Positions 1-8,295 of a stretch of 64,000 nucleotides of DNA are shown in pieces (position 1 is the first letter of the stretch; the number at the start of each line of letters is the position of its first letter). The notes beneath the pieces are model-generated. The model was given only the letters and a program-made list of their open reading frames with translations, was not told the DNA's origin and searched no databases. Position numbers and translations under genes: made by a program. The DNA is from Anaerocolumna sedimenticola (lineage in GTDB: Bacteria; Bacillota; Clostridia; Lachnospirales; Lachnospiraceae): contig NZ_CP048000.1 in the NCBI RefSeq assembly GCF_009931695.1, positions 1,267,001 to 1,331,000 of the forward strand, read 5' to 3'.

Positions 1-55
1 CTTTCTTGTAAGTCTTATCAAACCCCTCTATTGCAGGAGTACACATGGATTAAAG

Positions 56-679
56 TTAGCGAATGAAATTTGTAGCTACTCTTTCTTCTCTTTCAGGGAG
101 TGAAATTCCGGCTTCTTTACCGGCTTTGATACATTTTAAAAGCCAAGCCATATTCTTGCCTATGGTTCTCATAGTCTGCATACCCTCTAAATCTTTCTTA
201 ACCTCTTCCGGTGTATTGCCGTGAACCATATTCCAGTATTGAGAGGAAACCACAGGCATACTGGAGATTGTTAAATATTTATTCAGTTGTTCAAAAGCAG
301 CAGTGGAACCGCCGCGGCGGCAGCTGACAATCACTGCACCGGGTTTGTACTGGTAACCGTCTCCGGCATAAAAAAATCGGTCTAAGAAGGAAGTCATCTG
401 TCCGGAAGCTGCGGCATAATGAACCGGTGACCCAAAGATAAAGCCATCTGCTTCTTTTGCTTTTTCTAATGCTATATTTACGGTGTCGTCATTGTAAATA
501 CATTTACCGGAACCGTCATAACAACCACCGCAGGCCATACAGCCCCTGATCGGTTTATTTCCGATATGAAAAATTTCTGTTTCGATGTTCTCTTTCTCTA
601 ATTCCTTTACAATTTCCTGTAAAGCAGTATAAGTACATCCGTGAATTTTAGGACTTCCATTGATAAGTAAAACTTTCAT
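56..679 (-). CDS. Flavodoxin-fold iron-sulfur flavoprotein / NADPH-dependent FMN reductase family
   Basis: This 207-residue protein opens with a beta strand and an FMN phosphate-binding loop (LINGSPKIHGCT, residues 5-16), the signature of the NADPH-dependent FMN reductase branch of the flavodoxin fold. Residues 72-100 (EKAKEADGFIFGSPVHYAAASG) form the second flavin-contact region. Four cysteines at 47, 50, 53 and 60 are spaced CX2CX2CX6C, the compact motif that binds a 4Fe-4S cluster in archaeal and clostridial iron-sulfur flavoproteins. A cytoplasmic electron-transfer role is therefore likely, but the electron partner cannot be read from the sequence. There is no signal peptide. The gene stands alone, divergent from the yaaO-like gene. 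The family assignment is firm; cluster binding is inferred from cysteine spacing. Confidence 0.85.
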   Translation of the reverse strand: MKVLLINGSPKIHGCTYTALQEIVKELEKENIETEIFHIGNKPIRGCMACGGCYDGSGKCIYNDDTVNIALEKAKEADGFIFGSPVHYAAASGQMTSFLDRFFYAGDGYQYKPGAVIVSCRRGGSTAAFEQLNKYLTISSMPVVSSQYWNMVHGNTPEEVKKDLEGMQTMRTIGKNMAWLLKCIKAGKEAGISLPEREERVATNFIR

Positions 680-1106
680 ATTTACACCTATTGCATATCA
701 CAGGCCTGCCTGAGATATAGCCACAATATAAAAATGTGAAAGAATTCATATGTGGCATCCTTTCTTTTTAAAATTTTCTTTCACTTTTACCTTAAACCCG
801 ACGTTTTAATTTTTACGCAAATGAAGTTTGCCGGGAATTATGCGGGTTTAAAATTTTTTAGGTTGAAAACGTGCAGCATCCTAAGTAAATAAAATTGATC
901 ATTTTTATTAACAGTATAAAACATAAATATAAAAAAGGGAAGAACTTACTATTTGGTGCCATACTATAGAAAAGGTAAGTGTAAGGTTAAATAAAAGATT
1001 GAATAAACAGACTTTACCATGTAAAATAAAAATAGTTCTTAAGGAGGAGCTTTGGAGTGGTTAATAAAACCATAAAAAGTACCGAATAATAAAGAAAGGC
1101 AAGTCA
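680..1106. other. Divergent intergenic region with a possible leader peptide
   Basis: This AT-rich stretch separates two divergent genes and should hold both promoters, although no clean -35/-10 pair stands out. Its one notable feature is a strong ribosome binding site (AAGGAGG at 1041-1047) that does not belong to the decarboxylase. It is followed by a GTG at 1057 that opens an 11-codon frame (MVNKTIKSTE, stop at 1087-1089) ending just before the real gene's own Shine-Dalgarno. Confidence 0.4.
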
Positions 1107-2543
1107 TTGCATATGAATTTATACGATAAATTATTAGAATACAGTGAGTCGGATTACTATCCCATGCATATGCCCGGACATAAAAGAAATAAGGAACTTC
1201 TTACCATGGTCAATCCATATTCCATCGATATTACTGAGATTGAGGGTTTTGATAATCTGCACCAAACTGAGGGAATCCTCTTAAAAGGAATGGAGCGGGC
1301 GGCTGCTCTTTATAACTCCCGGTTTACCGGTTATCTGGTAGGCGGCAGTACGGCTGGAATATTAACCGGTATATCAGCCTGCACACAGAAAGGCGATAAG
1401 ATTTTGGTGGCGAGAAACTCCCATAAGTCGGTATATCATGGGATTTATTTAAATGAATTGGAACCGATTTATATTTATCCACAGACAGAGCCCCAATTTG
1501 GGATCAGTGGTGGAATTCTTCCTGAAAAAATAGAAGAGATGTTGATAAAACATCCGGATATTAAGCTGGTAGTTTTGACTTCACCTACTTATGAAGGAAT
1601 ACTATCGGATATAAAATCGATAGCAGAAATAACGCATAAATACGGTGTGCCTCTTATGGTGGACGAAGCCCATGGAGCTCATTTAGGCTTCCATCCCGGA
1701 TTTCCCCAAGGTTCCGTCGGACTGGGGGCTGATATAGTTATCCACAGCATTCATAAAACATTGCCCGCCTTTACTCAGTCTGCATTAATCCATGTTAACA
1801 GTAATCTGGTAAATATTGAAGAAATCAAAAGATACCTTGCTATATTTCAGAGTTCCAGTCCATCCTATCTATTAATGGCTGGAATTGAACAATGTATCAC
1901 TTTACTTGAGGAAAAAAGGGAAGAATTGTTTGAAGAATATTATAATCAGCTTGCCCTATTTTATGATCGTATGACAGGATTGAAATATATGAGAATACTA
2001 ACCGGTGATATGGTTAAAAGTTCGGGCTTTTTTGCATTTGATCCATCTAAAATTATTATTTCTGTAAAGGGTTTGGATAAAAATGGAAATGATTTATATA
2101 ACTGCCTGTTAGAGCAATATCATATACAGATGGAGATGGTATCTAAGGATTATGTTCTGGGTATGACTAGCATCGGAGATACCCGTGAGGGTTTTAAGCG
2201 GTTAGGAGATGCATTATTAGAAATAGATAGCCAACATAAAGAATATTGTTTGGTGGAAGATAATCTAGCTGCTGATGATACAGATAAATACATATATCCG
2301 GAAAGAATAATATCATCCAATGATGCATATAAGAGGCCTAGTGAAGTTATTCTGTTATCAGACAGCATTGGAAGAATTACAGCAGAATATATTAACCTTT
2401 ATCCACCGGGGATACCTTTGCTTGTACCCGGGGAGAAGATCAGCAGAGAACTTCTTTTAAAAATAATCGGTTATCAAAAGAACGGACTATCGATTCAGGG
2501 GTTGGACGATACCGGCAAGTTTGTAAAAGTTATTTTAAATTAA
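1107..2543 (+). CDS. Orn/Lys/Arg decarboxylase family protein (YaaO-like)
   Basis: This is a 478-residue PLP-dependent fold-type I enzyme of the small ornithine/lysine/arginine decarboxylase class, the size of Bacillus YaaO. The N-terminal substrate/PLP segment MHMPGHKRN (residues 20-28) and the cofactor lysine in HSIHKTLPAF (Lys217) are both present, as is the PLP-phosphate contact region around VGGSTAGI. The C-terminal decarboxylase domain begins near residue 375 and ends with the typical YPPGIPLLVPGE segment. The substrate cannot be read from sequence; agmatine or cadaverine production are the family options. The Shine-Dalgarno AAAGG at 1094-1099 lies at a good distance from a TTG at 1107, while an ATG at 1113 is the alternative start. 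It heads the yaaO-gmk-yaaR-holB-ricT cluster. Confidence 0.88.
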   Translation: MHMNLYDKLLEYSESDYYPMHMPGHKRNKELLTMVNPYSIDITEIEGFDNLHQTEGILLKGMERAAALYNSRFTGYLVGGSTAGILTGISACTQKGDKILVARNSHKSVYHGIYLNELEPIYIYPQTEPQFGISGGILPEKIEEMLIKHPDIKLVVLTSPTYEGILSDIKSIAEITHKYGVPLMVDEAHGAHLGFHPGFPQGSVGLGADIVIHSIHKTLPAFTQSALIHVNSNLVNIEEIKRYLAIFQSSSPSYLLMAGIEQCITLLEEKREELFEEYYNQLALFYDRMTGLKYMRILTGDMVKSSGFFAFDPSKIIISVKGLDKNGNDLYNCLLEQYHIQMEMVSKDYVLGMTSIGDTREGFKRLGDALLEIDSQHKEYCLVEDNLAADDTDKYIYPERIISSNDAYKRPSEVILLSDSIGRITAEYINLYPPGIPLLVPGEKISRELLLKIIGYQKNGLSIQGLDDTGKFVKVILN

Positions 2544-2586
2544 GAGAGTTATAAATGAAACATAAGCTACGGGAAAGGAATATAGT

Positions 2587-3183
2587 ATGTCCAAATTATT
2601 TGTTGTTATGGGGAAAAGTGCTACCGGAAAAGATAGTATTTTCAAAAAATTAAAAGAGACCGCAGCACTGGGTTTAAAATCCGTAATAGGTTATACAACC
2701 CGTCCTATTCGAAACGGTGAGACGGAGGGAATAGAATATTATTTTGTTAATGAAGAGAAATTAAATGAGTTAAAACGAAACAATAAAGTTATTGAACACA
2801 GGGCGTATCATACCATTCATGGAATCTGGAATTACTTTACTGCCGACGACGGACAGATTGACCTGAGCCGTTCCAACTATATTATGATCGGTACCTTGGT
2901 AACCTATGAGCAGATAAGGAATTATTTCGGAGAGAAGTCCGTAGTCCCTATCTATATTGAAGTGGAAGACGGGCTGCGTTTAGAGAGGGCATTACATAGG
3001 GAACAAAGCCAGGAAAACCCAAAGTATGCAGAAATGTGCAGGCGGTATTTAGCCGATGAGGAGGACTTCTCAGAAGAGAATTTAAATAAATTAAATATCA
3101 CAAAACGTTATGAAAATAAGGACATTGAAATTTGTCTTAACAAGATAATTAAGGACATAAAACAGGCCTGCGGAGAAGAATAA
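2587..3183 (+). CDS. Guanylate kinase-like nucleoside monophosphate kinase
   Basis: This 198-residue P-loop kinase has Walker A GKSATGKD (residues 9-16) and the guanylate-kinase fingerprint GYTTRPIRNGETEGIEYYF (residues 35-53), whose TTRxxRxGE and YYF residues bind the GMP base and phosphate. It probably phosphorylates GMP or a related monophosphate with ATP in the cytoplasm. The second half is more divergent than in a housekeeping Gmk, so it may be a paralogue rather than the essential enzyme. It sits 43 bases after the decarboxylase gene, in the slot occupied by thymidylate kinase (tmk) in the Bacillus yaaO-tmk-yaaQ order, which suggests replacement during evolution of the locus. The ATG at 2587 follows a GGAAAGGA site. 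Confidence 0.8.
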   Translation: MSKLFVVMGKSATGKDSIFKKLKETAALGLKSVIGYTTRPIRNGETEGIEYYFVNEEKLNELKRNNKVIEHRAYHTIHGIWNYFTADDGQIDLSRSNYIMIGTLVTYEQIRNYFGEKSVVPIYIEVEDGLRLERALHREQSQENPKYAEMCRRYLADEEDFSEENLNKLNITKRYENKDIEICLNKIIKDIKQACGEE

Positions 3184-3505
3184 ACACCCATAAAATTTTT
3201 CTATTTATTATAATTAATCTATGATATAATGAAAGCGTAGTGAGGAATTGCAAGCTTGCTTGCAATACCGAGCGGAGTAACAAGAACATGAACATGCTTT
3301 TTGTTCATGTTATAATGAAAGCGTAGTGAGGAAAGGAAACTTGTTTCCTTTCGGAGCGGAGTAACAAGATCATAAACACGATTTTTGTTTATGATATAAT
3401 GAAAGCGTAGTGAGAAGCTGCGAACTTGTTCGCAATTACCTAATTTGATTGGGATGTCATAGAATACTAATCGAAAAACCAAAATAAAGTGAGGCGGTGA
3501 TTCAT
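3184..3505. repeat. Tandem element with covarying hairpins (TATAAT-GAAAGCGTAGTGAG units)
   Basis: Two full units and one truncated unit repeat with an 84-86 base period; TATAAT starts at 3225, 3311 and 3395. Each unit reads TATAATGAAAGCGTAGTGAG, then a hairpin closed by a CTTG tetraloop (3247-3266, 3332-3351, about 3419-3434). The full units continue with a GAGCGGAGTAACAAGA linker and a second hairpin with a 7-base loop (3287-3309, 3371-3393). Stem sequences differ between copies but stay paired: ATTGCAAG/CTTGCAAT becomes AAAGGAAA/TTTCCTTT, and CATGAACA/TGTTCATG becomes CATAAACA/TGTTTATG. The array lies where yaaQ sits in Bacillus. Whether it acts as RNA, promoter array or mobile repeat is unknown. 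Confidence 0.75.
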
Positions 3506-3946
3506 ATGGATATTAAGGTAAACCAGACACCAATTGTAAATCAAGTAGAACAAAAGGCGCCCCTTCCGGAAACAGACGGGTCTTTTAAATTTACCCTCAT
3601 TAGCAATATTGAGGAACAGGAATTACAGGCGAGGCTAAACCTTATGATGGAGGATATTACCCAGCAGGGAAAACGTTTATCCAAACATATGGATGTCCGG
3701 GATATGAGACGGTATCGTCAGTTAATTAAAAATTTTATGAATGAAATCGTAAACCGCTCTCACAAATTCAGCAGGGAGAATTTCCTGGATCGCAGAGGAC
3801 GTCACCGTGTATACGGAATGATTAAACTCATTGACCAGAACCTGGATGAATTGGCCATGGAACTTATAAAGGAGGAAAAAGATAATATTACTATTTTAAA
3901 TAAAATAGATGAAATAAGAGGTATGCTGTTAGATCTTATTGCGTAG
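3506..3946 (+). CDS. yaaR: YaaR family protein (DUF327)
   Basis: This is a 146-residue, mostly helical and charged protein matching the YaaR/DUF327 family in length and context. The [23 protein letters not shown] and [21 protein letters not shown] stretches are typical of the family. Its biochemical role is not established. It has no membrane segment or signal peptide. The ATG at 3506 sits behind GAGGCGGTG; a GTG at 3497 in the same frame is possible but lies too close to the ribosome binding site. The gene follows the repeat array and precedes holB by 19 bases, the conserved yaaR-holB-yaaT order, so it is probably cotranscribed with the replication and sporulation genes after it. Confidence 0.85.
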   Translation: MDIKVNQTPIVNQVEQKAPLPETDGSFKFTLISNIEEQELQARLNLMMEDITQQGKRLSKHMDVRDMRRYRQLIKNFMNEIVNRSHKFSRENFLDRRGRHRVYGMIKLIDQNLDELAMELIKEEKDNITILNKIDEIRGMLLDLIA

Positions 3947-3965
3947 TGGAAGAGAGGTGCTGTTA

Positions 3966-4967
3966 ATGATAGATTTTAAACATATCGTTGGACATGAGCA
4001 GATAATACAGCATTTAAAAGATGCAATTAAGTCAGGGAAAGTATCTCACGCTTATATTTTCGTTGGAGAAGACAATGCGGGCAAGAATCTGCTTGCTAAC
4101 GCTTTTGCAATGAATCTGCAGTGCGAAGACAGGGAAGACAAGTCAGATGCCTGCGGTAAATGCAAATCCTGCATACAGGCAGCATCAAATAATCATCCGG
4201 ATATAATACGAATCACTCACGAAAAGGCCAGCATTGGTGTTGACGATGTCAGAATTCAGGTTAACAATGACATTCAGATTAAACCATATAGCAGCCCTTA
4301 TAAAATATATATCATAGATGAAGCAGAAAAGCTGACTGAAGCAGCGCAGAATGCTCTGCTTAAAACGATTGAAGAGCCGCCGGTCTATGCGGTAATACTA
4401 TTACTTACCAATAATTTAAATGCATTGCTGCCCACCATTTTATCCAGGTGTGTTACCCTTAAATGTAAGGCGGTTGACAAGGAATTAATAAAGAAATTAC
4501 TTATGGAAGAATATAAAATACCGGATTATCAGGCAGAATTAAGTGCCGTATTTGCACAGGGCAATGTGGGTAAAGCTGTTAAATATGCTTCTTCCGATGA
4601 ATTTATTGAAATAAAAAACGATGTTCTTCATCTTTTGAAATATATTGATGACATGGAACTATATGAAATTATTGATGGTTTGAAAAGGATTTCTGAGAAT
4701 AAAGGCAATATAAACGATTACTTGGATTTAATGATTCTTTGGTACAGGGACGTATTAATGTATAAAGTAACCAAGAACCTGAATCTGTTAACATATAAAG
4801 AAGAATATTTGGATATAACCAAACAGGCAAATATAAAAAGTTATGAAGGAATTGAGAAAATCATAACAGCCATAGAAAAAGCTAAAATACGATTAAATGC
4901 AAATGTTAATTTTGATATAGCAATAGAATTAATGTTATTTACTATAAAGGAGAACGGTAATGATTAA
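3966..4967 (+). CDS. holB: DNA polymerase III subunit delta' (HolB)
   Basis: This 333-residue clamp-loader AAA+ subunit starts with FKHIVGHEQIIQHLKDAIKSG and has a degenerate Walker A (GEDNAGKN) in which Asn replaces the usual Thr/Ser, as expected for the non-hydrolysing delta' subunit. A zinc-binding segment with CGKCKSC follows near residues 60-66, and sensor 1 reads LLLTNNLNALLPTILSRC; SRC is the conserved delta' motif supplying the arginine-finger environment. With DnaX and delta it loads the beta sliding clamp on DNA. The start chosen is ATG 3966 behind AGAGGTG rather than the in-frame codon at 3939 that overlaps yaaR. It overlaps ricT by 8 bases, indicating translational coupling. Confidence 0.93.
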   Translation: MIDFKHIVGHEQIIQHLKDAIKSGKVSHAYIFVGEDNAGKNLLANAFAMNLQCEDREDKSDACGKCKSCIQAASNNHPDIIRITHEKASIGVDDVRIQVNNDIQIKPYSSPYKIYIIDEAEKLTEAAQNALLKTIEEPPVYAVILLLTNNLNALLPTILSRCVTLKCKAVDKELIKKLLMEEYKIPDYQAELSAVFAQGNVGKAVKYASSDEFIEIKNDVLHLLKYIDDMELYEIIDGLKRISENKGNINDYLDLMILWYRDVLMYKVTKNLNLLTYKEEYLDITKQANIKSYEGIEKIITAIEKAKIRLNANVNFDIAIELMLFTIKENGND

Positions 4968-5868
4968 TGTGATTGGCGTAAGATTTCGAAGGGCAGGTAA
5001 GATATATTTCTTTGATCCTGCCGGTTATGAAATAAAGCAAGGCGATAATGTTATTGTTGAAACAGCCAGGGGGGTTGAGTACGGACGTGTTGTAATAGGT
5101 CCCAGGGATGTGGAAGAAAGCAGGATTATACAGCCTTTAAAACCGGTTATACGGACTGCAACACCTGAGGATGATGAAATAGAAAATAAAAATAAAATTA
5201 AAGAGAAAGAAGCCTTTGCCATCTGCCTTGAAAAAATCCAAAAACATGGGCTTGAGATGAAATTAATTGATTCGGAATATACCTTTGATAATAATAAAGT
5301 ATTATTCTATTTTACAGCTGACGGAAGAATCGATTTCAGGGAATTGGTAAAAGACCTGGCTTCCGTATTTAAAACCCGTATCGAACTGCGGCAGATCGGT
5401 GTAAGGGATGAAACCAAGGTAGTCGGTGGTATTGGTATCTGCGGAAGAGCCTTATGCTGCCATACCCATTTATCCGAGTTTGCACCTGTCTCCATTAAAA
5501 TGGCAAAAGAACAGAACCTGTCCTTAAATCCTACCAAGATTTCCGGTGTATGCGGACGTTTAATGTGCTGTCTAAAGAACGAAGAAGAGGCATATGAAGA
5601 GCTAAACAGTACCTTGCCCAATGTAGGAGACTTTGTTACTACAAACGATGGGTTAAAAGGTGAAGTACAAAGCGTAACGGTATTAAAACAGTTAGTTAAG
5701 GTTATAGTTACCCTGGAAAACGACGAAAAGGAAGTAAGGGAATATAAAACCACTGATTTAAAATTCAAACCGAGAAAACGAAAAGAAAAGATAGCGATAG
5801 ATGAGGAATTAAGGGCGTTGGAAATGCTTGAAATGAAAGAAGTAAAATCTCATCTGGATGATGAATAA
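4960..5868 (+). CDS. ricT: PSP1 domain protein RicT (YaaT), sporulation and RNA-maturation factor
   Basis: This 302-residue PSP1-domain protein contains the family's two cysteine pairs, GICGRALCCHTH (about residues 161-172) and GVCGRLMCCL (about 198-207). In Bacillus RicT joins RicA and RicF in a complex carrying 4Fe-4S clusters that stimulates RNase Y-dependent mRNA maturation and the phosphorelay to Spo0A. The N-terminal part begins with MINVIGVRFRRAGKIYFFDP, typical of the family. The start overlaps the holB stop (ATGATTAA) with AAGGAG upstream. RicA and RicF are not encoded nearby. yabA, which follows yaaT in Bacillus, is also absent here; a hairpin repeat and a decayed palindromic element fill the gap before the methyltransferase gene. 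Confidence 0.92.
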   Translation: MINVIGVRFRRAGKIYFFDPAGYEIKQGDNVIVETARGVEYGRVVIGPRDVEESRIIQPLKPVIRTATPEDDEIENKNKIKEKEAFAICLEKIQKHGLEMKLIDSEYTFDNNKVLFYFTADGRIDFRELVKDLASVFKTRIELRQIGVRDETKVVGGIGICGRALCCHTHLSEFAPVSIKMAKEQNLSLNPTKISGVCGRLMCCLKNEEEAYEELNSTLPNVGDFVTTNDGLKGEVQSVTVLKQLVKVIVTLENDEKEVREYKTTDLKFKPRKRKEKIAIDEELRALEMLEMKEVKSHLDDE

Positions 5869-5893
5869 TAAACAATACAGGTTATAATTAGTA

Positions 5894-5985
5894 AGGGCTG
5901 TTGCAATTTCAAGTTTGTATTACTTATAATAGTTAAAAAGTGCAACTTTATAAGTAATATAACCGGTGAGTTTGAGAACAGCCCT
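5894..5985. repeat. Hairpin repeat with AGGGCTGTT / AACAGCCCT ends (copy 1)
   Basis: Perfect 9-base terminal arms AGGGCTGTT and AACAGCCCT enclose an inner 10-base stem ATTACTTATA/TATAAGTAAT. Related ends occur at 10826-10913, 21268-21381 and 43420-43490. It lies just downstream of ricT and may act as its transcription end, although it has no poly-T tail. Confidence 0.6.
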
Positions 5986-5998
5986 ATATGTATGTAGC

Positions 5999-6119
5999 AG
6001 GTAATTGTAATGCTATTAATTTTTGAATATACAAACAAATAATACGAATTTCATAGCTTTATTGCCCTCCTGGCAAAATTCAACTCTGAAATTACATTAT
6101 TTGAGATGCCGAATTACAT
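5999..6119. repeat. Decayed copy of the GGYAATTGCGAAACT palindromic element
   Basis: The left end reads AGGTAATTGTAATGCTAT and the interior AATAATACGAATTTCATAG matches the copy at 61045-61193 base for base, as does the CTCTGAAATT segment at about 6087-6096. The right terminal repeat has decayed. The element runs up to the trmN6 start region, so it may supply part of that gene's 5' leader. Confidence 0.65.
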
Positions 6120-6141
6120 CATTTTCATTGGGAGTGTAAAT

Positions 6142-6879
6142 ATGCAGGATAATCTAAAAGCAGACGAAAGAATTGATGAACTTCATAGAAATGGTTATAA
6201 AATTATTCAGAATATGAATAAGTTTTGTTTTGGAATGGATGCTGTTTTATTATCCGGTTATGCTAAAGTAAAGCAGAATGAAACTGCATTGGATTTAGGA
6301 ACCGGAACCGGTATTATTCCTATTCTGTTAGAAGCCAAAACAGAAGGAAAACATTTTACCGGCCTGGAAATTCAGGAAGAAAGTGCGGATATGGCAAGAA
6401 GAAGTGTTGCTATGAACCGGCTTAATTCAAAAATAGATATTATTACAGGCGATATAAAGGAGGCATCCGGGATATTTGGTTTAGCCTCCTTTGATGTGGT
6501 AACCAGTAATCCCCCTTATATGAACGATAATCATGGTATTACCAATCCGGATTTGCCAAAAGCCATCGCCAGGCATGAATTATTGTGTACACTGGAAGAT
6601 GTGGTAAGAGAGGCTTCGAAGGTTTTAAGACCCGGAGGGAGATTTTATATGGTACACCGCCCTTTTCGGCTGGTGGAGATTATAAATACCTTATCCGCTT
6701 ATAAGCTGGAACCTAAGCGGATGAAACTGGTACATCCCTTTGTTCATAAGGAACCCAATATGGTACTGTTAGAGTGTATTAAGGGCGGCGGTTCCATGAT
6801 TAAAGTGGAGGCACCTTTGATTGTATATAAAGAACAGAATGTGTATACGGATGAAATTTACGATATTTATGGATATTAA
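6142..6879 (+). CDS. trmN6: tRNA1(Val) (adenine(37)-N6)-methyltransferase family protein (YabB/TrmN6)
   Basis: This is a 245-residue class I SAM-dependent methyltransferase. The SAM loop ALDLGTGTGIIPILLEA and the catalytic NPPY motif (TSNPPYMND) mark an N6-adenine methylase. N-terminal ERIDELHRNGYKIIQN and the FCFGMDAVLLS segment are the YabB/TrmN6 hallmark. It should methylate an anticodon-adjacent adenosine of tRNA in the cytoplasm. The start chosen is ATG 6142, 7-8 bases after GGGAG. An earlier in-frame ATG at 6106 lies inside the decayed palindromic repeat and would add residues foreign to the family. The next gene, rsmI, follows after 28 bases as in Bacillus yabB-yazA-yabC, but yazA is missing. 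Confidence 0.9.
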   Translation: MQDNLKADERIDELHRNGYKIIQNMNKFCFGMDAVLLSGYAKVKQNETALDLGTGTGIIPILLEAKTEGKHFTGLEIQEESADMARRSVAMNRLNSKIDIITGDIKEASGIFGLASFDVVTSNPPYMNDNHGITNPDLPKAIARHELLCTLEDVVREASKVLRPGGRFYMVHRPFRLVEIINTLSAYKLEPKRMKLVHPFVHKEPNMVLLECIKGGGSMIKVEAPLIVYKEQNVYTDEIYDIYGY

Positions 6880-6907
6880 CTTATTTTAAGAAACGAGGCA
6901 TAGTCAA

Positions 6908-7756
6908 ATGGAAGGGAAATTATTTTTGTGCGCCACTCCCATTGGTAACCTGGAGGATATAACCTATCGTGTTGTACGTACTTTACAGGAAGCAGATCTG
7001 ATTGCAGCAGAGGATACAAGACACAGTATTAAGTTATTAAATCATTTTGAAATAAATACACCCATGACCAGTTATCATGAATTTAACAAAATAGAAAAGG
7101 GAAAGTATCTTATTGAACAGCTGAGGGCAGGTTTAAATATAGCACTTATAACCGATGCAGGGACGCCGGGTATATCCGATCCCGGAGAAGAATTGGTTAA
7201 GATGGCATATGAGGCTGGAATTGAAGTGTCATCGCTTCCCGGACCTTCAGCCTGTATTACGGCACTTACCCTATCCGGGTTATCTACCAGGCGGTTTGCT
7301 TTTGAAGCTTTTCTGCCAATGGATAAAAAAGAAAAGCAGCTGATTTTAAAGGAATTACAAAATGAGACAAGAACCATAATCTTATATGAAGCGCCTCACA
7401 GGCTGGTTAAAACTTTAAAGGAATTACTGGAAGCCTTAGGTGATAGAAAAATGACTTTAGTCAGGGAACTGACCAAAAAATACGAAACTGCTTTTCAAAC
7501 AACCTTATCAGGAGCAATCCAGTACTATAACGAACAGGAACCCAAAGGAGAATGTGTAATTGTTATAGAAGGAAAATTGCAAAAAGAGATCGAAAAAGAA
7601 GGTCAGGATAAGTGGATGGCCTTATCGATACAGGAACACATGGATATATACTTGAATAAAGGAATGGATAAGAAAGAAGCCATGAAAGCCGTATCCGTTG
7701 ACAGAGGAGTCCCCAAGAGAGAAATATATCAGATGCTGTTAGATAATAAGGAATAA
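6908..7756 (+). CDS. rsmI: 16S rRNA (cytidine(1402)-2'-O)-methyltransferase RsmI
   Basis: This 282-residue enzyme carries all RsmI signatures: ATPIGNLEDITYR (residues 9-21), AAEDTRHSIKLLNHF (residues 34-48), TDAGTPGISDPGEELV (residues 81-96), and PGPSACITAL followed by AFEAFLP. It adds the 2'-O-methyl group to C1402 in the decoding centre of 16S rRNA using SAM. The C-terminal helical tail (about 230-282) ending in REIYQMLLDNKE is normal for the family. It is the last gene of the leftward housekeeping operon and is followed 12 bases later by a strong terminator shared with the convergent abrB gene. Confidence 0.95.
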   Translation: MEGKLFLCATPIGNLEDITYRVVRTLQEADLIAAEDTRHSIKLLNHFEINTPMTSYHEFNKIEKGKYLIEQLRAGLNIALITDAGTPGISDPGEELVKMAYEAGIEVSSLPGPSACITALTLSGLSTRRFAFEAFLPMDKKEKQLILKELQNETRTIILYEAPHRLVKTLKELLEALGDRKMTLVRELTKKYETAFQTTLSGAIQYYNEQEPKGECVIVIEGKLQKEIEKEGQDKWMALSIQEHMDIYLNKGMDKKEAMKAVSVDRGVPKREIYQMLLDNKE

Positions 7757-7768
7757 AAACGGAAAGTT

Positions 7769-7798
7769 AAAGGGCCTGTCCTTTTGGACAGGCCCTTT
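7769..7798. terminator. Bidirectional intrinsic terminator between rsmI and abrB
   Basis: A perfect 13-base stem, AAAGGGCCTGTCC paired with GGACAGGCCCTTT across a TTTT loop, ends in a T-rich run on the plus strand and an A-rich flank that serves the minus strand. It separates two convergent genes. Confidence 0.9.
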
Positions 7799-7811
7799 CC
7801 TTGAGCTTATG

Positions 7812-8069
7812 TTATTCAATAATACCTGCTAATTTAGCAAGTTCTAAGATAGATTCTTTCGAAATCTTCTTACCGCAATAATCATAAAGATTATCTTTTG
7901 AACCGTTGAAGATATCGGTAGGTTCATATTTTTTTAATATGATTCTATCCTCATCAACAAAAATTTCAAGAGGATCTCTTTCGCTTACGCCTAAAGTCCT
8001 TCTTAGCTCAATAGGGAGAGTAATTCTTCCCAATTCATCCAATTTTCTTACTATTCCTGTGCTTTTCAT
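7812..8069 (-). CDS. abrB: AbrB/SpoVT-family transition-state regulator
   Basis: This is an 85-residue protein. Residues 1-48 are the swapped-hairpin AbrB DNA-binding domain (MKSTGIVRKLDELGRITLPIELRRTLGV...DPLEIFVDEDRIILKKY). The rest (FNGSKDNLYDYCGKKISKESILELAKLAGIIE) is a short C-terminal multimerisation tail. AbrB proteins bind AT-rich promoters and repress post-exponential genes before sporulation. Position next to rsmI matches Bacillus yabC-abrB, which favours AbrB over SpoVT. Its promoter region (8070-8295) is shared divergently with spmA. Target genes cannot be deduced. Confidence 0.88.
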   Translation of the reverse strand: MKSTGIVRKLDELGRITLPIELRRTLGVSERDPLEIFVDEDRIILKKYEPTDIFNGSKDNLYDYCGKKISKESILELAKLAGIIE

Positions 8070-8295
8070 ATATGTACCTCCTACAATACTTTAATAAAAT
8101 AGCATACAAGAATTGATAAGTCAATAAATTAATTATGATATTTTAGCAATTATTTAGTATTTTATAGGAAATATTGTAAAAAGAGTATTAAAAAGTAAAA
8201 AAAATAGTGGTAGGCAGATTTGATTTACTTAGTTGTAATGTATTTTATTAAGTTAGAATATAGTAATTAATAAGAAAAGGTGAAAGGACTTACTT

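Noticed and set aside
3225..3436. CRISPR-like array
   Set aside because: The variable parts are short hairpin stems, not protospacer-like spacers, and only two full units and one truncated unit exist.
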